From Mesorhizobium sp. (lineage in GTDB: Bacteria; Pseudomonadota; Alphaproteobacteria; Rhizobiales; Rhizobiaceae), in contig JAIPUZ010000060.1 in NCBI GenBank assembly GCA_022833215.1, positions 62,001-126,000 of the forward strand: a DNA stretch of 64,000 bases. Direction: 5' to 3'. The notes below the pieces were generated by a model. It worked only from the letters and a program-made list of their open reading frames with translations. It was not told the DNA's origin and did no database searches. The stretch's first letter is position 1. Every line of letters starts with the position of its first letter. Below, piece by piece: positions 7,048-16,323 of the stretch. A program made the position numbers and the translations under genes.

Positions 7048-9267
7048 TCAGAATGTCTTTTTGTAGGAAGCGAAGATGGTGCGACCGAGCCCCGGAACCG
7101 GCACGCCGCGCGTGGCGCTCGCCGTCGGGTTGATGTAGCTGGTATCCAACACATTGCGGACCGCAAGGCTCAGTTCGCTCCCATCCGCAAATTCCTTCCA
7201 CAAGGCGATGTTCAGAAACGCCTCTCCGTCGAGCTTCTGGCCGGGTATGCGGTCGCGGCCCGAGAAGAACTCCACCTCGCCGCGCGCCCTGAAGCCGCCG
7301 CCGAGACTGGCATTGACATAGGCAAGCCCTGTCCAGTTCGACGGGATACGGTTGTTGGGCAGGTACTCGTCGGAACCGATCGTGCCGTCGCGGTTCGCAT
7401 CGTATCTGCCCTCGACATAGCCGAGAACGCCACCGACCGTAAACCGTGCATCGATGTCATATTCCGCATTCAGTTCAACGCCCCAGATGCGTTCCTTCTG
7501 CTGCGAGACGCGGTTGGCCGCGATATCATAGCTGACGCCCTCGTCGGATGTGGAGAGATAGGCGCTGACGCCGCCGCGGACATTGCCCCAGTCGCCCCGC
7601 AAGCCCGCCTCATAGGTGTCGACCAGTTGAGGGCTGGGCGCGATGTCGGCATAGCTGATGGTGAAATCGGGCACGCCCGTGCAGCCATAGGCGGCCGCGA
7701 TCGAGCCATAGGCGTCACAAATCTCGGCCAGGGAATTGGTGCCGGCGCGGCGCGTGAAGCCGCCGATATCGGTCAGGCTGTAGCCTTGCGAGAAATTGCC
7801 GAACAGCTGCAATTCACTGGTGATGTCGAAAACGCCGCCGGCGTTGAAACTCCATGAACCGTAGTCGAAGGAGCCGCCGAGCACATCGATCCCCGGATAG
7901 AGATGCGCGAGCGAGGTAGCGGGATAGACGACCGCGTCGGGCCGGCGGAAATCTTTCACATCGAGGAAGAACTGGTCGAAACGCGCCCCTCCCTGAAGCC
8001 GCAGCCTTTCGGTCACCGGAATTTCCACCTGAGCGAAGGCAGCGAGAGAGTGCTGTCGCATCGGGGCGATGGCGTCGAAGCCATTGGTCAGCTTCTGGTC
8101 CGTGTCGTCGAAAGCATAGTCTGCGCCCCACGTCATCGTTGCGCCTTCCACGAACCGGTCGAGCGACGTGTTGACCGTGGCATTGAGGCCAAGCCGGTCG
8201 CTCGACAGCGTGGTCTGATTGAAGTCGGCCGTCGGGCTCAGGGGATTGCCGGAATAGTAGACCATCGAGTTGACGGCGGAGAGCTTGTTGAACGGCGCCC
8301 GCTTCTCGATCCGGTTGTAGAACGACTTCACTTCCAGCCGTCCCAGCGCGAAGGCATCGTCCGCATATCTGCCGGTCAGATAGGTCGAGTTCTCCATGAG
8401 CGGCTTGCCGAAATAGGGATCGGCGAAATCGGGGGAAACCGGATCGGCTGCGTAGTCCGTGAACCAGTCCGGTTTCTGCTCCGCATAGGTCCAGTTGAGG
8501 CTCGCTTCGAAACGTCGCGGACCGTCCTCATAGCCGACCGTGCCAAAAAGATTGCCGAGCCCGGTGCGGTCGCCGCCGCCCTGCCCGAGCATCGCGTCCG
8601 AAGCCATTTCGTTGCCCCAGCCGTCATAGGTGCGCCGCGTCAGGCTTCCCGAACCGGAAAAGAAGTAGTCGAAATTGCCGCTCCTGCCTTCGACATCCAC
8701 GCTGCCCTCCGGCGCCAGCGACTTGCCAACATTTCGTGTATGGGCCCGGGCACCCGTCCGCACGGTAACCTTTGGCGTTTCGCTCTGGCCGCGACGCGTG
8801 ATGAAGTTGATCGTGCCGCCGGTGGCTCCCGCGCCATACAGGCTGGAGGCGCCATTGACCACCTCGATGCGCTCCACCGAATTCAGGTCGATCATCGACA
8901 GAATGCGCGAGACGTCGCGCAGCGGCGTGTTGCGCGGCACCCCATCGACCATGATCAGCACGCTGCGCCCGCGGAAGGTTTCCGAGCCGCCGGAAATGGT
9001 CTGGTTGCGCGGCGCATAGCCCGGCACCAGACGCGCGACGAGGTCGGCAGCGTCGGGCGACCCGGTCATGGCCCGCTCGATCTCTTCACGCCCGATCACC
9101 TGCACGGACTGCGCGACCGTGGAGATGGACCGTTCGCTGCGGCCCGCTGTCACCACGATGGTGTCGAGGACCGTCGCGCTCCCGCCTTGCCCGGACGACT
9201 CCTGCGCCAGCGCGGCCGGCACGAGAGCTGAAACCGTCAGCACACACGGGAGAAATACTTTGCGCAT
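7048..9267 (-). CDS. TonB-dependent siderophore receptor (RhtA-like)
   Basis: A 739-residue TonB-dependent receptor. I choose the ATG at 9267, because it gives a clean signal peptide (MRKVFLPCVLTVSALVPAALAQ) and has AGAGG seven bases upstream. The longer frame adds 37 residues that do not look like a leader. A TonB box DTIVVTA follows the signal peptide; the plug contains VERIEVVNGASSLYGAGATGG, and the barrel ends in a C-terminal Phe (ASYKKTF). It leads an operon with the small STAS-like protein and an RhtX-type permease and is divergent from an AraC regulator, as in rhizobactin-type uptake systems. A hydroxamate or catecholate/citrate siderophore is likely; the exact ligand cannot be read from sequence. 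Confidence 0.92.
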   Translation of the reverse strand: MRKVFLPCVLTVSALVPAALAQESSGQGGSATVLDTIVVTAGRSERSISTVAQSVQVIGREEIERAMTGSPDAADLVARLVPGYAPRNQTISGGSETFRGRSVLIMVDGVPRNTPLRDVSRILSMIDLNSVERIEVVNGASSLYGAGATGGTINFITRRGQSETPKVTVRTGARAHTRNVGKSLAPEGSVDVEGRSGNFDYFFSGSGSLTRRTYDGWGNEMASDAMLGQGGGDRTGLGNLFGTVGYEDGPRRFEASLNWTYAEQKPDWFTDYAADPVSPDFADPYFGKPLMENSTYLTGRYADDAFALGRLEVKSFYNRIEKRAPFNKLSAVNSMVYYSGNPLSPTADFNQTTLSSDRLGLNATVNTSLDRFVEGATMTWGADYAFDDTDQKLTNGFDAIAPMRQHSLAAFAQVEIPVTERLRLQGGARFDQFFLDVKDFRRPDAVVYPATSLAHLYPGIDVLGGSFDYGSWSFNAGGVFDITSELQLFGNFSQGYSLTDIGGFTRRAGTNSLAEICDAYGSIAAAYGCTGVPDFTISYADIAPSPQLVDTYEAGLRGDWGNVRGGVSAYLSTSDEGVSYDIAANRVSQQKERIWGVELNAEYDIDARFTVGGVLGYVEGRYDANRDGTIGSDEYLPNNRIPSNWTGLAYVNASLGGGFRARGEVEFFSGRDRIPGQKLDGEAFLNIALWKEFADGSELSLAVRNVLDTSYINPTASATRGVPVPGLGRTIFASYKKTF

Positions 9268-9463
9268 GAGAATAACCTCTGGAGCCCACTGCATACCGGA
9301 GCCGAACCCTGGCTTCGCTGCTGTCAGCCGCTCTGGCGGCCCGTTCGAATTTCGTCTAAACAAGATGAATGCAGTCAACTTATAGGACGATATTCATTAT
9401 CGGCTTGGTTTCCTGCGAAAATTTATAGGACCAGCACGAACCGGGTTCCGGTCGCTCGTCCTT
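9268..9463. promoter_or_regulatory. Divergent control region of receptor and AraC genes
   Basis: A 196-bp AT-rich gap between the receptor and the AraC gene. It holds two direct copies of TTATAGGAC at 9380-9388 and 9423-9431, 43 bp apart (about four helical turns), as expected for AraC-type binding. A perfect inverted repeat CGATA-N5-TATCG lies at 9388-9402, and its arms with the spacer (GATATTCATTATCG) loosely resemble Fur-type boxes. Both genes would be iron- and siderophore-controlled from here, but neither site is proven. Confidence 0.5.
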
Positions 9464-10507
9464 GTGTGGCAAGGATGCATCACGAGCCTCTTCATGCAGC
9501 TTGAGACAATATCGCAGTGCCGCTTCGACGCCGCCGGGACACCTCCCGGAAAGAGTCTGGAATTCTGCGCGTCCGCCGTGACAGCGGTCCTGGGCGATGT
9601 TTCTCTCGAGGGAGACGAACGCGCACTGGCAAGCACACGGGGCATCTGTTGCAACGTCGGCCAGCTTCGCATGATGACCTGCTACTTCCCGCGCAGCACA
9701 GTGGTTCTGCACGGGAAAAGGGAGGCAGCCTCCGACCGGCTTCTGATGGTGCGGAGCATGGAGGAGCGGCTTTTCGTCTGCCAGTCCGGCCAGATGTTGA
9801 ATCTGGAGCCGGGAGAGTTTGTGTTCCTGTCCGCCAGCCTTCCTTTCGAGTTGCGGCTTGCCCAAGGCGGGCGCATCGACTGTGGCAGCATGCCTGCGCA
9901 GTATTTTCCGACAACGAAACAGGATCTGGGGCGCTTCCTCATGCGCCCGATCCCGAAGGCGCATCCACCGCTGAAGCTCCTCATTACCCATGCAGCCTAT
10001 CTGCTCATGCGCGGCACCCATGCCCCCGGCGAAGCCGAGATGATCGCGGCGCACTTCAGGCAGGTTCTGCCGATGGTGGTGGAATATCTGCACGACGACG
10101 AGCAGGCCGACCGGGCGAGCGCAAGCCTGTCGCGTATCAAGGCATTCATCGAGAGCCGCCTGACGGACCCGCGCTTCGGCCTGGCCGCGATAGCCGCCAA
10201 ATTCGGCGTGACGCCACGCCATGTGCAAAAGCTCTTCCAGCACGAGGGAACGACTTTCTCGCGCTACGTGCTGGAACGCCGCCTTGAGAGAGCCCGCTCG
10301 CTCATATTGCAGAAAGTCGATAGACCGATCAGTTCAGTGGCCTACGATACCGGCTTCGGCGACCTTTCCTATTTCAATCGCGTGTTCCGCCGGCGTTTCG
10401 GGACGACACCTTCGGGGATGCGGAACAGCCTGAACATGATGCCCGCCGTATCGGAGCAACAAGGGGAACCCGCTGAACCTGCAAGGAAAACAGACCGCAT
10501 AAGGTGA
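9464..10507 (+). CDS. AraC-family activator of siderophore uptake
   Basis: A 347-residue (GTG start) or 337-residue (ATG at 9494) AraC-type regulator; neither start has a strong ribosome-binding site, so the start is open. The C-terminal third carries the two helix-turn-helix units, with FGLAAIAAKFGVTPRHVQKLFQ... and ISSVAYDTGFGDLSYFNRVFRRRFGTTP, the second being the family signature. The N-terminal part has no recognisable sugar-cupin motif, as usual for siderophore-responsive members. It is divergent from the receptor operon and probably activates it when the ferric siderophore is present, like RhrA or PchR. The last 30 residues are polar and probably unstructured. Confidence 0.86.
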   Translation: MWQGCITSLFMQLETISQCRFDAAGTPPGKSLEFCASAVTAVLGDVSLEGDERALASTRGICCNVGQLRMMTCYFPRSTVVLHGKREAASDRLLMVRSMEERLFVCQSGQMLNLEPGEFVFLSASLPFELRLAQGGRIDCGSMPAQYFPTTKQDLGRFLMRPIPKAHPPLKLLITHAAYLLMRGTHAPGEAEMIAAHFRQVLPMVVEYLHDDEQADRASASLSRIKAFIESRLTDPRFGLAAIAAKFGVTPRHVQKLFQHEGTTFSRYVLERRLERARSLILQKVDRPISSVAYDTGFGDLSYFNRVFRRRFGTTPSGMRNSLNMMPAVSEQQGEPAEPARKTDRIR

Positions 10508-10651
10508 GGTTGAAAACCGGAGCCCCCTGTCTGCACGGGTCGCCTGTGGATTCGGGGTCACATCCGGGCCCTTCCGCGCATTTTTTCAGCATGCGCCAGT
10601 CGTTCGGAGATAACCAATATTTAGAATAATCTATATATGCGCTAAGGGCTG

Positions 10652-12178
10652 ATGAGCCCCGAATACACCGAACCGCTCCCAACACAGCATTTTCCGGCGA
10701 AACGGAACAACACGGACATATCGATGAGCATCGATGCCGCCCTGAGCGACAACGCCAACATATTCGAACTGGCGCCCATTTCCTTATGGCTGGAGGATTA
10801 CAGCGGCCTGCGCAGGCAGTTCGATGCATGGCGCGCGCAAGGCATTGACGATCTCAGATCCTTCCTCATGGAAGACATCGACCGCCTTCATCTGTGCACA
10901 AGCCAGATCCGCGTCCTGAAAGTCAATCGCAGGACGCTTTCATTGTACGAGGCCAACGATCTCGATCACCTGGTCGCCAATCTTGACCGCATCTTTCGCG
11001 ACGACATGCTGGAGCCGCACATCGATGAAATGGTCCAGCTCTGGAACGGGTCCGACACTTTCGTCAGCGATACGGTCAACTATTCGCTCTCCGACAGGCG
11101 TATCGATATCCAGCTCAGGGGCAGGGTCCTGCCCGGACACGAGGAAAGCTGGGACCGCATTCTGCTGTCGATCGAGGATGTGACGGCGCGTGAGGATGCG
11201 CGCCGCGAACAGGATCGCCACAAGCTGTATGCCGAGGGGCTGTTCGAGCATTCTCCCGTCTCACTGTGGGTTGAGGATTTCAGCCGCATCAAGCAGCTCA
11301 TGGACGATGTGCGACAGCGCGGCATCGTCGATTTTCGCGTGTTCACCGATGTGCATCCCGAATTCGTGCTCCAGTGCCTGAGCGAGATCCGCGTGCTGGA
11401 CGTCAACAGGGAAACACTCGCGCTCTTCCTTGCGCCGGACAAGAAAACCCTGTTCCAGAAGCTGCCGGATGTCTTCAGGGACGAGATGGAGGCGAATTTC
11501 CGCGAGCAGCTCATCGACCTGTGGAACGGCGTGCTCTTCCAGCGCCGTGAAGTGGTCAACTATGCGCTCGATGGCTCCGAACGCCATGTACTGATGCAGT
11601 TCTCGGTCCTTCCGGGACGGGAAGAGGACTGGTCGCTCGTTCAGGTGGCGCTGACGGACATCACGGCCCGCAAGAAAGCCGAAGCCTATCTGGAGTATCT
11701 TGGCAAACATGACGTGCTAACCAAGCTGCACAACCGCGCCCATTATGTCGATGAGCTCAACAGGCTGGAGCGCAAGGGGCAGAGGCCGGTCTCGATCATC
11801 ATCCTCGATCTCAACGGCCTCAAGGCGGCCAACGATCAATGGGGCCATGCCGCGGGTGACGGGCTGCTGCGCCGCGTCGGGGAGGTGCTCAACGAGGCGG
11901 TCAAGCAACCGGGCCACGCCGCCCGCATTGGCGGCGACGAGTTCGCGGTGATCCTGCCCTATGCGGATCAGCGCAGCGCGGAAGCCATGGTTGAGGAAAT
12001 CCGGCGGCTCGTGGAGATCAACAACCAGTACTACTCCGGGCTGAAGCTCAACCTTTCGATCGGCGCGGCCACCGGCACGCCCGGTGAAGCGCTTGAATCC
12101 GTCGCCAGGCGCGCGGACATGCTGATGTATGAGGACAAGCGGGAGCACTACTCGGCCGGGAGCCGGGCCGACATCTGA
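10652..12178 (+). CDS. Diguanylate cyclase with two PAS-like sensor repeats
   Basis: A 508-residue protein making cyclic di-GMP. Two similar blocks of about 140 residues occur in tandem, each opening with SLWLEDYS or SLWVEDFS and containing VNRRTLSLYE or VNRETLALFL, typical of PAS/PAC sensor modules. A GGDEF domain follows with ILDLNGLKAANDQWGHAAGD and the active site GGDEF at 427-431. The inhibitory RxxD site that usually sits five residues before GGDEF is not visible. A start at 10724 (MSIDAALSD) would shorten it by 24 residues and is as good. No membrane segment is seen, so the signal is probably cytoplasmic. Upstream, 10508-10651 holds a possible hairpin and AT-rich promoter-like DNA. Confidence 0.9.
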   Translation: MSPEYTEPLPTQHFPAKRNNTDISMSIDAALSDNANIFELAPISLWLEDYSGLRRQFDAWRAQGIDDLRSFLMEDIDRLHLCTSQIRVLKVNRRTLSLYEANDLDHLVANLDRIFRDDMLEPHIDEMVQLWNGSDTFVSDTVNYSLSDRRIDIQLRGRVLPGHEESWDRILLSIEDVTAREDARREQDRHKLYAEGLFEHSPVSLWVEDFSRIKQLMDDVRQRGIVDFRVFTDVHPEFVLQCLSEIRVLDVNRETLALFLAPDKKTLFQKLPDVFRDEMEANFREQLIDLWNGVLFQRREVVNYALDGSERHVLMQFSVLPGREEDWSLVQVALTDITARKKAEAYLEYLGKHDVLTKLHNRAHYVDELNRLERKGQRPVSIIILDLNGLKAANDQWGHAAGDGLLRRVGEVLNEAVKQPGHAARIGGDEFAVILPYADQRSAEAMVEEIRRLVEINNQYYSGLKLNLSIGAATGTPGEALESVARRADMLMYEDKREHYSAGSRADI

Positions 12179-12398
12179 GCGGAGCCGCTCCAGATCGTCG
12201 CCTGCCGGCGCGGTCATATTCATATGTCCGGCCCGTAATGCCGGCCTGCGGAATGACCCACAGCATGATGGCGAGGCGCAGCCTTCGTCCGGGCGGTGCC
12301 GCGGCCGCAGATTGACAACCGGACTCCACCGCGCATAACTCCTTCAAGCATGTGAGCATCGATGCCCTCCGGGGTGGCTGGGAAACAGAACCGCGCGA

Positions 12399-13082
12399 AT
12401 GGATATTCCTGCCGCCAAGAACTACATTCTGGACACGGCCCGTCTGCTCGTCCCGGCGGCCCGGGTGCTTTTCTACGAGGTCAATGACCGGCTTCAGCCC
12501 CACGGCCATATCAGCAGCGCCACGAATGAACACTGGGGCGGGCTTTACCGGAAATTCGTCGCGCTGGACCCCTACCATCCCCGCTGCTTTGCGAAGATGA
12601 ACCGGAACGTGTTCGGCACCGCTCCCGGCTACGGTCCCGACCTTGAGAACGCCGATTATGTGGAGGGCTTCCGCAAGGTTCTCGGCATCAGGTACAAGGC
12701 CGAGATGTTCCTGCGCGATGCCGAAGGCGGCATACGTGCCGGCCTGCGCTATGCGCGGCTCGAAGGCGAGCGTGAGTTCACGACCGAGGAAATGGCCAGG
12801 CTGTCGAGGATGCAGCCGCTGTTCGCAAATCTCTGGTGCACGGCGCTCGTCCACGACAAGGAAGAACAGATCCTCTCGGGTCTGACCGAGCGGGAGCGCG
12901 AGGTTCTCGACCTTCTTCTGTCCGGCTATCCCAATCAGGATATTTCGCGCCTGCTCTCCATCGCCCTGCCCACCGTCAAGAACCACGTCAAGGCGATCCT
13001 CGCCAAGACCGGCTATGCCAACCGGGCAGAGCTTCTGGCGGCGCTCTATCGCGCAGGGCATGTGCTGCGCACGCCGCACTGA
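12399..13082 (+). CDS. LuxR-family transcriptional regulator
   Basis: A 227-residue regulator with a C-terminal LuxR DNA-binding domain (LTEREREVLDLLLSGYPNQDISRLLSIALPTVKNHVK, from about residue 160). The N-terminal part is not a clear autoinducer or phosphorylation domain; it contains no receiver aspartate pattern. It stands alone and converges on the coniferyl-aldehyde dehydrogenase gene 35 bases away, so it may control that catabolic cluster, though the convergent orientation gives no direct support. The 220 bases between the diguanylate cyclase and this gene hold no clear terminator. Confidence 0.83.
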   Translation: MDIPAAKNYILDTARLLVPAARVLFYEVNDRLQPHGHISSATNEHWGGLYRKFVALDPYHPRCFAKMNRNVFGTAPGYGPDLENADYVEGFRKVLGIRYKAEMFLRDAEGGIRAGLRYARLEGEREFTTEEMARLSRMQPLFANLWCTALVHDKEEQILSGLTEREREVLDLLLSGYPNQDISRLLSIALPTVKNHVKAILAKTGYANRAELLAALYRAGHVLRTPH

Positions 13083-13117
13083 AATCCTTCAGCCGCGCCC
13101 GCAACATCGGCCCCTTC

Positions 13118-14560
13118 TCAATCCACCTCGTATTGCGCCTTCTTGAGCGCAACCGCCTGCGCGATCACATCATGGGCCTGTTGAGAATAGGGTGGGCGAC
13201 CGCGCGCCAGCACCGCCTCTGACGCCTTCTGGTGCAGGACCGTCTTGCGGTTGCTGAAGGTCACGAACCCGGCCCGCCCACGATAGCGGCCCATACCGCT
13301 CTTGCCGACGCCGCCGAAGGGCAGCGCCTCGTAGGTGAGCTGGCACCTGACGTCGTTGATGACCACGCTTCCGGTGTGGAACGCGCGCGCGACACGCGCG
13401 GCCTCCTGCTCGTCGTCGCCGAAATAGTAAGCCGACAGCGGATGCTCACCGTCCGACACCCTGTCCAGCGCCTCGCAGACGCCGGAAACGCCGACGATGG
13501 GCAGCAGAGGACCGAAGATTTCCTCCTGCATCACCTCCATGTCATCCGTGATATTGGTGATGATCGCGAAGGGAAAACGCCCGCTGGCAGGCAGGTTTTC
13601 CAGTGTGTTGTTCCCGGGAACGAAGTCGAGACGCGCGCCCTTTCGAGAAGCGTCGACAAGCAGCGCTTTCATGCGCTCATTGGCGCGGCGGTCGATGAGG
13701 CTCGTATAATCGATATCCTGCATCATCTGCGGAAAGATGTCCGCAGCGGCGCGCCGGCACTGCTCAACCAGCGCCTCGACCTTGCTTTCGGGCGCCAGCA
13801 CATAGTCCGGCGAAACGCAGACCTGACCGGCGGAAGCCAGCTTGCCGGCCACCAGCCTGCTGGCTACGGTCTTCAGGTCGGCGCTATCGCCGACGATGAC
13901 CGGGCTTTTGCCGCCAAGTTCCAGCGTCACCGGAACGAGATTTTCAGCAGCAGCAAGCGCCACCTTGCGCCCGGTCGCGGTCGAGCCGGTGAATAGAAGA
14001 TGGTCGAATGGCAGGCTGGAGAAGGCTGCGGCCACGCTTGCATCGCCATTGACGACGGCAAGTTCGCTGCGGTCGAAATACCGGGCAATCGCGGCCTCGA
14101 ACGCGGCGCCCGTCGCCGGTGCCAGCTCCGACATCTTCAGCATGACGCGGTTGCCTGCCGCCAGACCGCCCATGGCCGCGAGACAGGCCATCAGCACCGG
14201 CCCGTTCCACGGAATGATCGCTCCCAGCACACCGAGCGGCTGGTAATGCACCTCGGCAAAGGTACCGTGCGCCTCCACCTCAGGGGGCAGCGCCTCCCGC
14301 TCGGGCTGCATCCAGCCCTCGAAATGGGCAAGGTGGTATTCGATCGCCGCGACGCTGCCCAGAATGTCGCCGGCCCGCGTAGCAAAAGGCGAGCGGTTGC
14401 CGAAATCCTCCTGAAGCGCGTCCACGAACGCCCGCTCATGAGACAGCACCGCACTTGCAAGGCGGGTGAGCCGGTCGCGCCGCGTCCCGGCCGGGGCAAA
14501 ACCCTGTGCCCGGAATGCCGCGCGTTGCCCGGCCAGAATGTCTTCCAGGCTCGGCTTCAT
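13118..14560 (-). CDS. Aldehyde dehydrogenase, coniferyl aldehyde dehydrogenase type
   Basis: A 480-residue NAD(P)-dependent aldehyde dehydrogenase closest to the coniferyl-aldehyde dehydrogenase group, which oxidises aromatic aldehydes to acids. Visible features are the cofactor-binding IIPWNGP (about 115-121), the FTGSTATGR loop (about 190-198), the general base Glu in LELGGK near 214 and the nucleophile Cys in GQVCVSPDY near 248. The start ATG is preceded by GGAGAG. It is the last gene of a - strand operon after a ThDP enzyme that could supply its aldehyde substrate. The aromatic specificity is inferred from family resemblance and context. Confidence 0.85.
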   Translation of the reverse strand: MKPSLEDILAGQRAAFRAQGFAPAGTRRDRLTRLASAVLSHERAFVDALQEDFGNRSPFATRAGDILGSVAAIEYHLAHFEGWMQPEREALPPEVEAHGTFAEVHYQPLGVLGAIIPWNGPVLMACLAAMGGLAAGNRVMLKMSELAPATGAAFEAAIARYFDRSELAVVNGDASVAAAFSSLPFDHLLFTGSTATGRKVALAAAENLVPVTLELGGKSPVIVGDSADLKTVASRLVAGKLASAGQVCVSPDYVLAPESKVEALVEQCRRAAADIFPQMMQDIDYTSLIDRRANERMKALLVDASRKGARLDFVPGNNTLENLPASGRFPFAIITNITDDMEVMQEEIFGPLLPIVGVSGVCEALDRVSDGEHPLSAYYFGDDEQEAARVARAFHTGSVVINDVRCQLTYEALPFGGVGKSGMGRYRGRAGFVTFSNRKTVLHQKASEAVLARGRPPYSQQAHDVIAQAVALKKAQYEVD

Positions 14561-14578
14561 GATCCGCTCTCCATCCGT

Positions 14579-16294
14579 TCAGGCATGCACGACGACATTG
14601 ACCAGAGCGTGCCGCCCTTCTTCCTTCACGACGCGCATGGCGGCCTGAAGCACAGGCAGCAACTCGTCAGGGCTTTCAACCACCGCGCCATAGCCTCCGA
14701 AAGCTTCGGCGATCTTCTCAAAACCCGCTTTGACGCCGAAACGCGTCACCGGCACCTGTTCGGCCCTGGCCGCCCAGCCATCGGGGTGGGTGCTGACGAC
14801 GCTCTTGCGAACCTCGTTCCAGCCGCCATTGTTGAAGACGACCACCAGCATCGGCAGGTCTTCCGCCGCGGCGATCTGGTGGCAGGATGCAGGCACGCAG
14901 TAATAATAGGCTCCGTCCCCCAGCGTGCAGATAACGGTCTTGTCCGGGCGCGCGGCCTTGACACCCAGCGCCGCGCCGAACCCCCAGCCAAGGCCGCCCG
15001 CATGGGAAGGGCCGAAATAGCTTCCGGCGCCGGACGGCTGCACCACCCGCAGATCTGTCGGATACTCGTTGACGACGATGCTGTCCTCGTCCAGCAACCG
15101 GGAAACGCAGTGATTGGCGAACAGCGGCGTGATATGCGCAAGCCCGCCATCGTGGCGTATGGTCTCGTCAAGTGTGGCCTCCTGCGCCTTTCGGCGCGCA
15201 CGATGCGCTGCAATGCGCTCATCGCGCAGGTTGGCGGGAATACGGCTTTCCAGCCTCCCGATCAGCCCTTCCAGCGCCGCTTCCGCATGGCCTATCAGCG
15301 GCACGTCGCAGGGGAATCCGCGCATCGGCAGCCGCTGGTAGAACGGGTCGATGCCGAGCTGGATGACCCTGGCCGAGTCGGGAACGGTGACGCGGGCCGT
15401 GAACCACGGAACGTCCGATTCAATGACGAAGATGAGGTCGGCGCGCTCCAGATCGGGGCTCACCTGCGAGGCGAAGATGTAGCCCAGATGGCAGGGATGC
15501 TTCGGGTCGAGATTGCTGTAAACGGGGCTCGCCTCCAAGACCCCGAAGCCGCCGACATCGCAAAGACGGCCAAGCGCTTCGCGGCCCGCCGCGCTCCTGC
15601 CAAGCTCCGACGTCACGATGACGGGATGCTTCGCCGAAGCGAGGAGATCCGCCGCCTCCTCGAGACGGACCGGGTCCGGCATCAGGCGCGCACCGTTCAC
15701 CCGCCGCGTTTCGGATGTGGCCCTGATTTCCTCCATGGCGGCCGCCTGAACGTCGCGCGGAATGGAGATGTAGACCGGGCCCTGCGGCTCCGCCGTGGCG
15801 ACTTCCAGCGCACGCTCGATCACCGCCGCGACCTGCTCGCCGCTGCGCAATTCATAGTCCCATTTGACATATTCGCGCACCATCGCGGCCTGATCGAAGC
15901 TTTCCTGCGACCATTGCACATGAATGTCGCGCGCGCCGGCCACGCCACGTTTTTCCGAGACAGGCGAGCGTGCCGCCAGAATGATCATCGGCACGCGCGA
16001 ACGCGCCGCGTTTATGATCCCGCCCATGCCGTTGGCGGTGCCGACGGTCGAATAGAGATAGACAGCCTGAGGGCGTCCGGTGGCGGCGTAGTAGCCGTGT
16101 GCCATGGCGACAGCCGTCTGCTCATGCGGCGTGAGAATGGCGCGGGGAGCCGGTTCTCCGCTGGCCTGCCGCTTGGCGATGGCCTCGATCATGGAGGTAG
16201 GTGCGCCGCCGATGACCGTATCGATGCCGCGCAGTTGCAGCAGCTCGAGGATGGCCTCGCCCACGGTTTCGACCGGGCGGATGACTTCGGACAT
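14579..16294 (-). CDS. Thiamine diphosphate-dependent decarboxylase/lyase
   Basis: A 571-residue ThDP enzyme of the acetolactate synthase/benzoylformate decarboxylase superfamily. I start at 16294, because GCAGGAG lies seven bases upstream; the frame extends further but lacks a better site. The catalytic Glu region is TPHEQTAVAMAHG, and the cofactor motif runs from LGDGAYYYC to VVFNNGGW (GDG to NN). The central domain is complete. No FAD-specific features are obvious. It is followed by an aromatic-type aldehyde dehydrogenase and preceded by a TRAP importer. A likely chemistry is decarboxylation of a 2-oxo acid to an aldehyde for the dehydrogenase, but this is inference, and annotation as an acetolactate synthase paralogue is possible. 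Confidence 0.85.
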   Translation of the reverse strand: MSEVIRPVETVGEAILELLQLRGIDTVIGGAPTSMIEAIAKRQASGEPAPRAILTPHEQTAVAMAHGYYAATGRPQAVYLYSTVGTANGMGGIINAARSRVPMIILAARSPVSEKRGVAGARDIHVQWSQESFDQAAMVREYVKWDYELRSGEQVAAVIERALEVATAEPQGPVYISIPRDVQAAAMEEIRATSETRRVNGARLMPDPVRLEEAADLLASAKHPVIVTSELGRSAAGREALGRLCDVGGFGVLEASPVYSNLDPKHPCHLGYIFASQVSPDLERADLIFVIESDVPWFTARVTVPDSARVIQLGIDPFYQRLPMRGFPCDVPLIGHAEAALEGLIGRLESRIPANLRDERIAAHRARRKAQEATLDETIRHDGGLAHITPLFANHCVSRLLDEDSIVVNEYPTDLRVVQPSGAGSYFGPSHAGGLGWGFGAALGVKAARPDKTVICTLGDGAYYYCVPASCHQIAAAEDLPMLVVVFNNGGWNEVRKSVVSTHPDGWAARAEQVPVTRFGVKAGFEKIAEAFGGYGAVVESPDELLPVLQAAMRVVKEEGRHALVNVVVHA

Positions 16295-16323
16295 GGAAAA
16301 CTCCTGCATGCGATTCTGCGGCG

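Noticed and set aside
9388..9402. Possible Fur box between the receptor and AraC genes
   Set aside because: Only part of the consensus fits; I kept it only as an inverted repeat within the control region.
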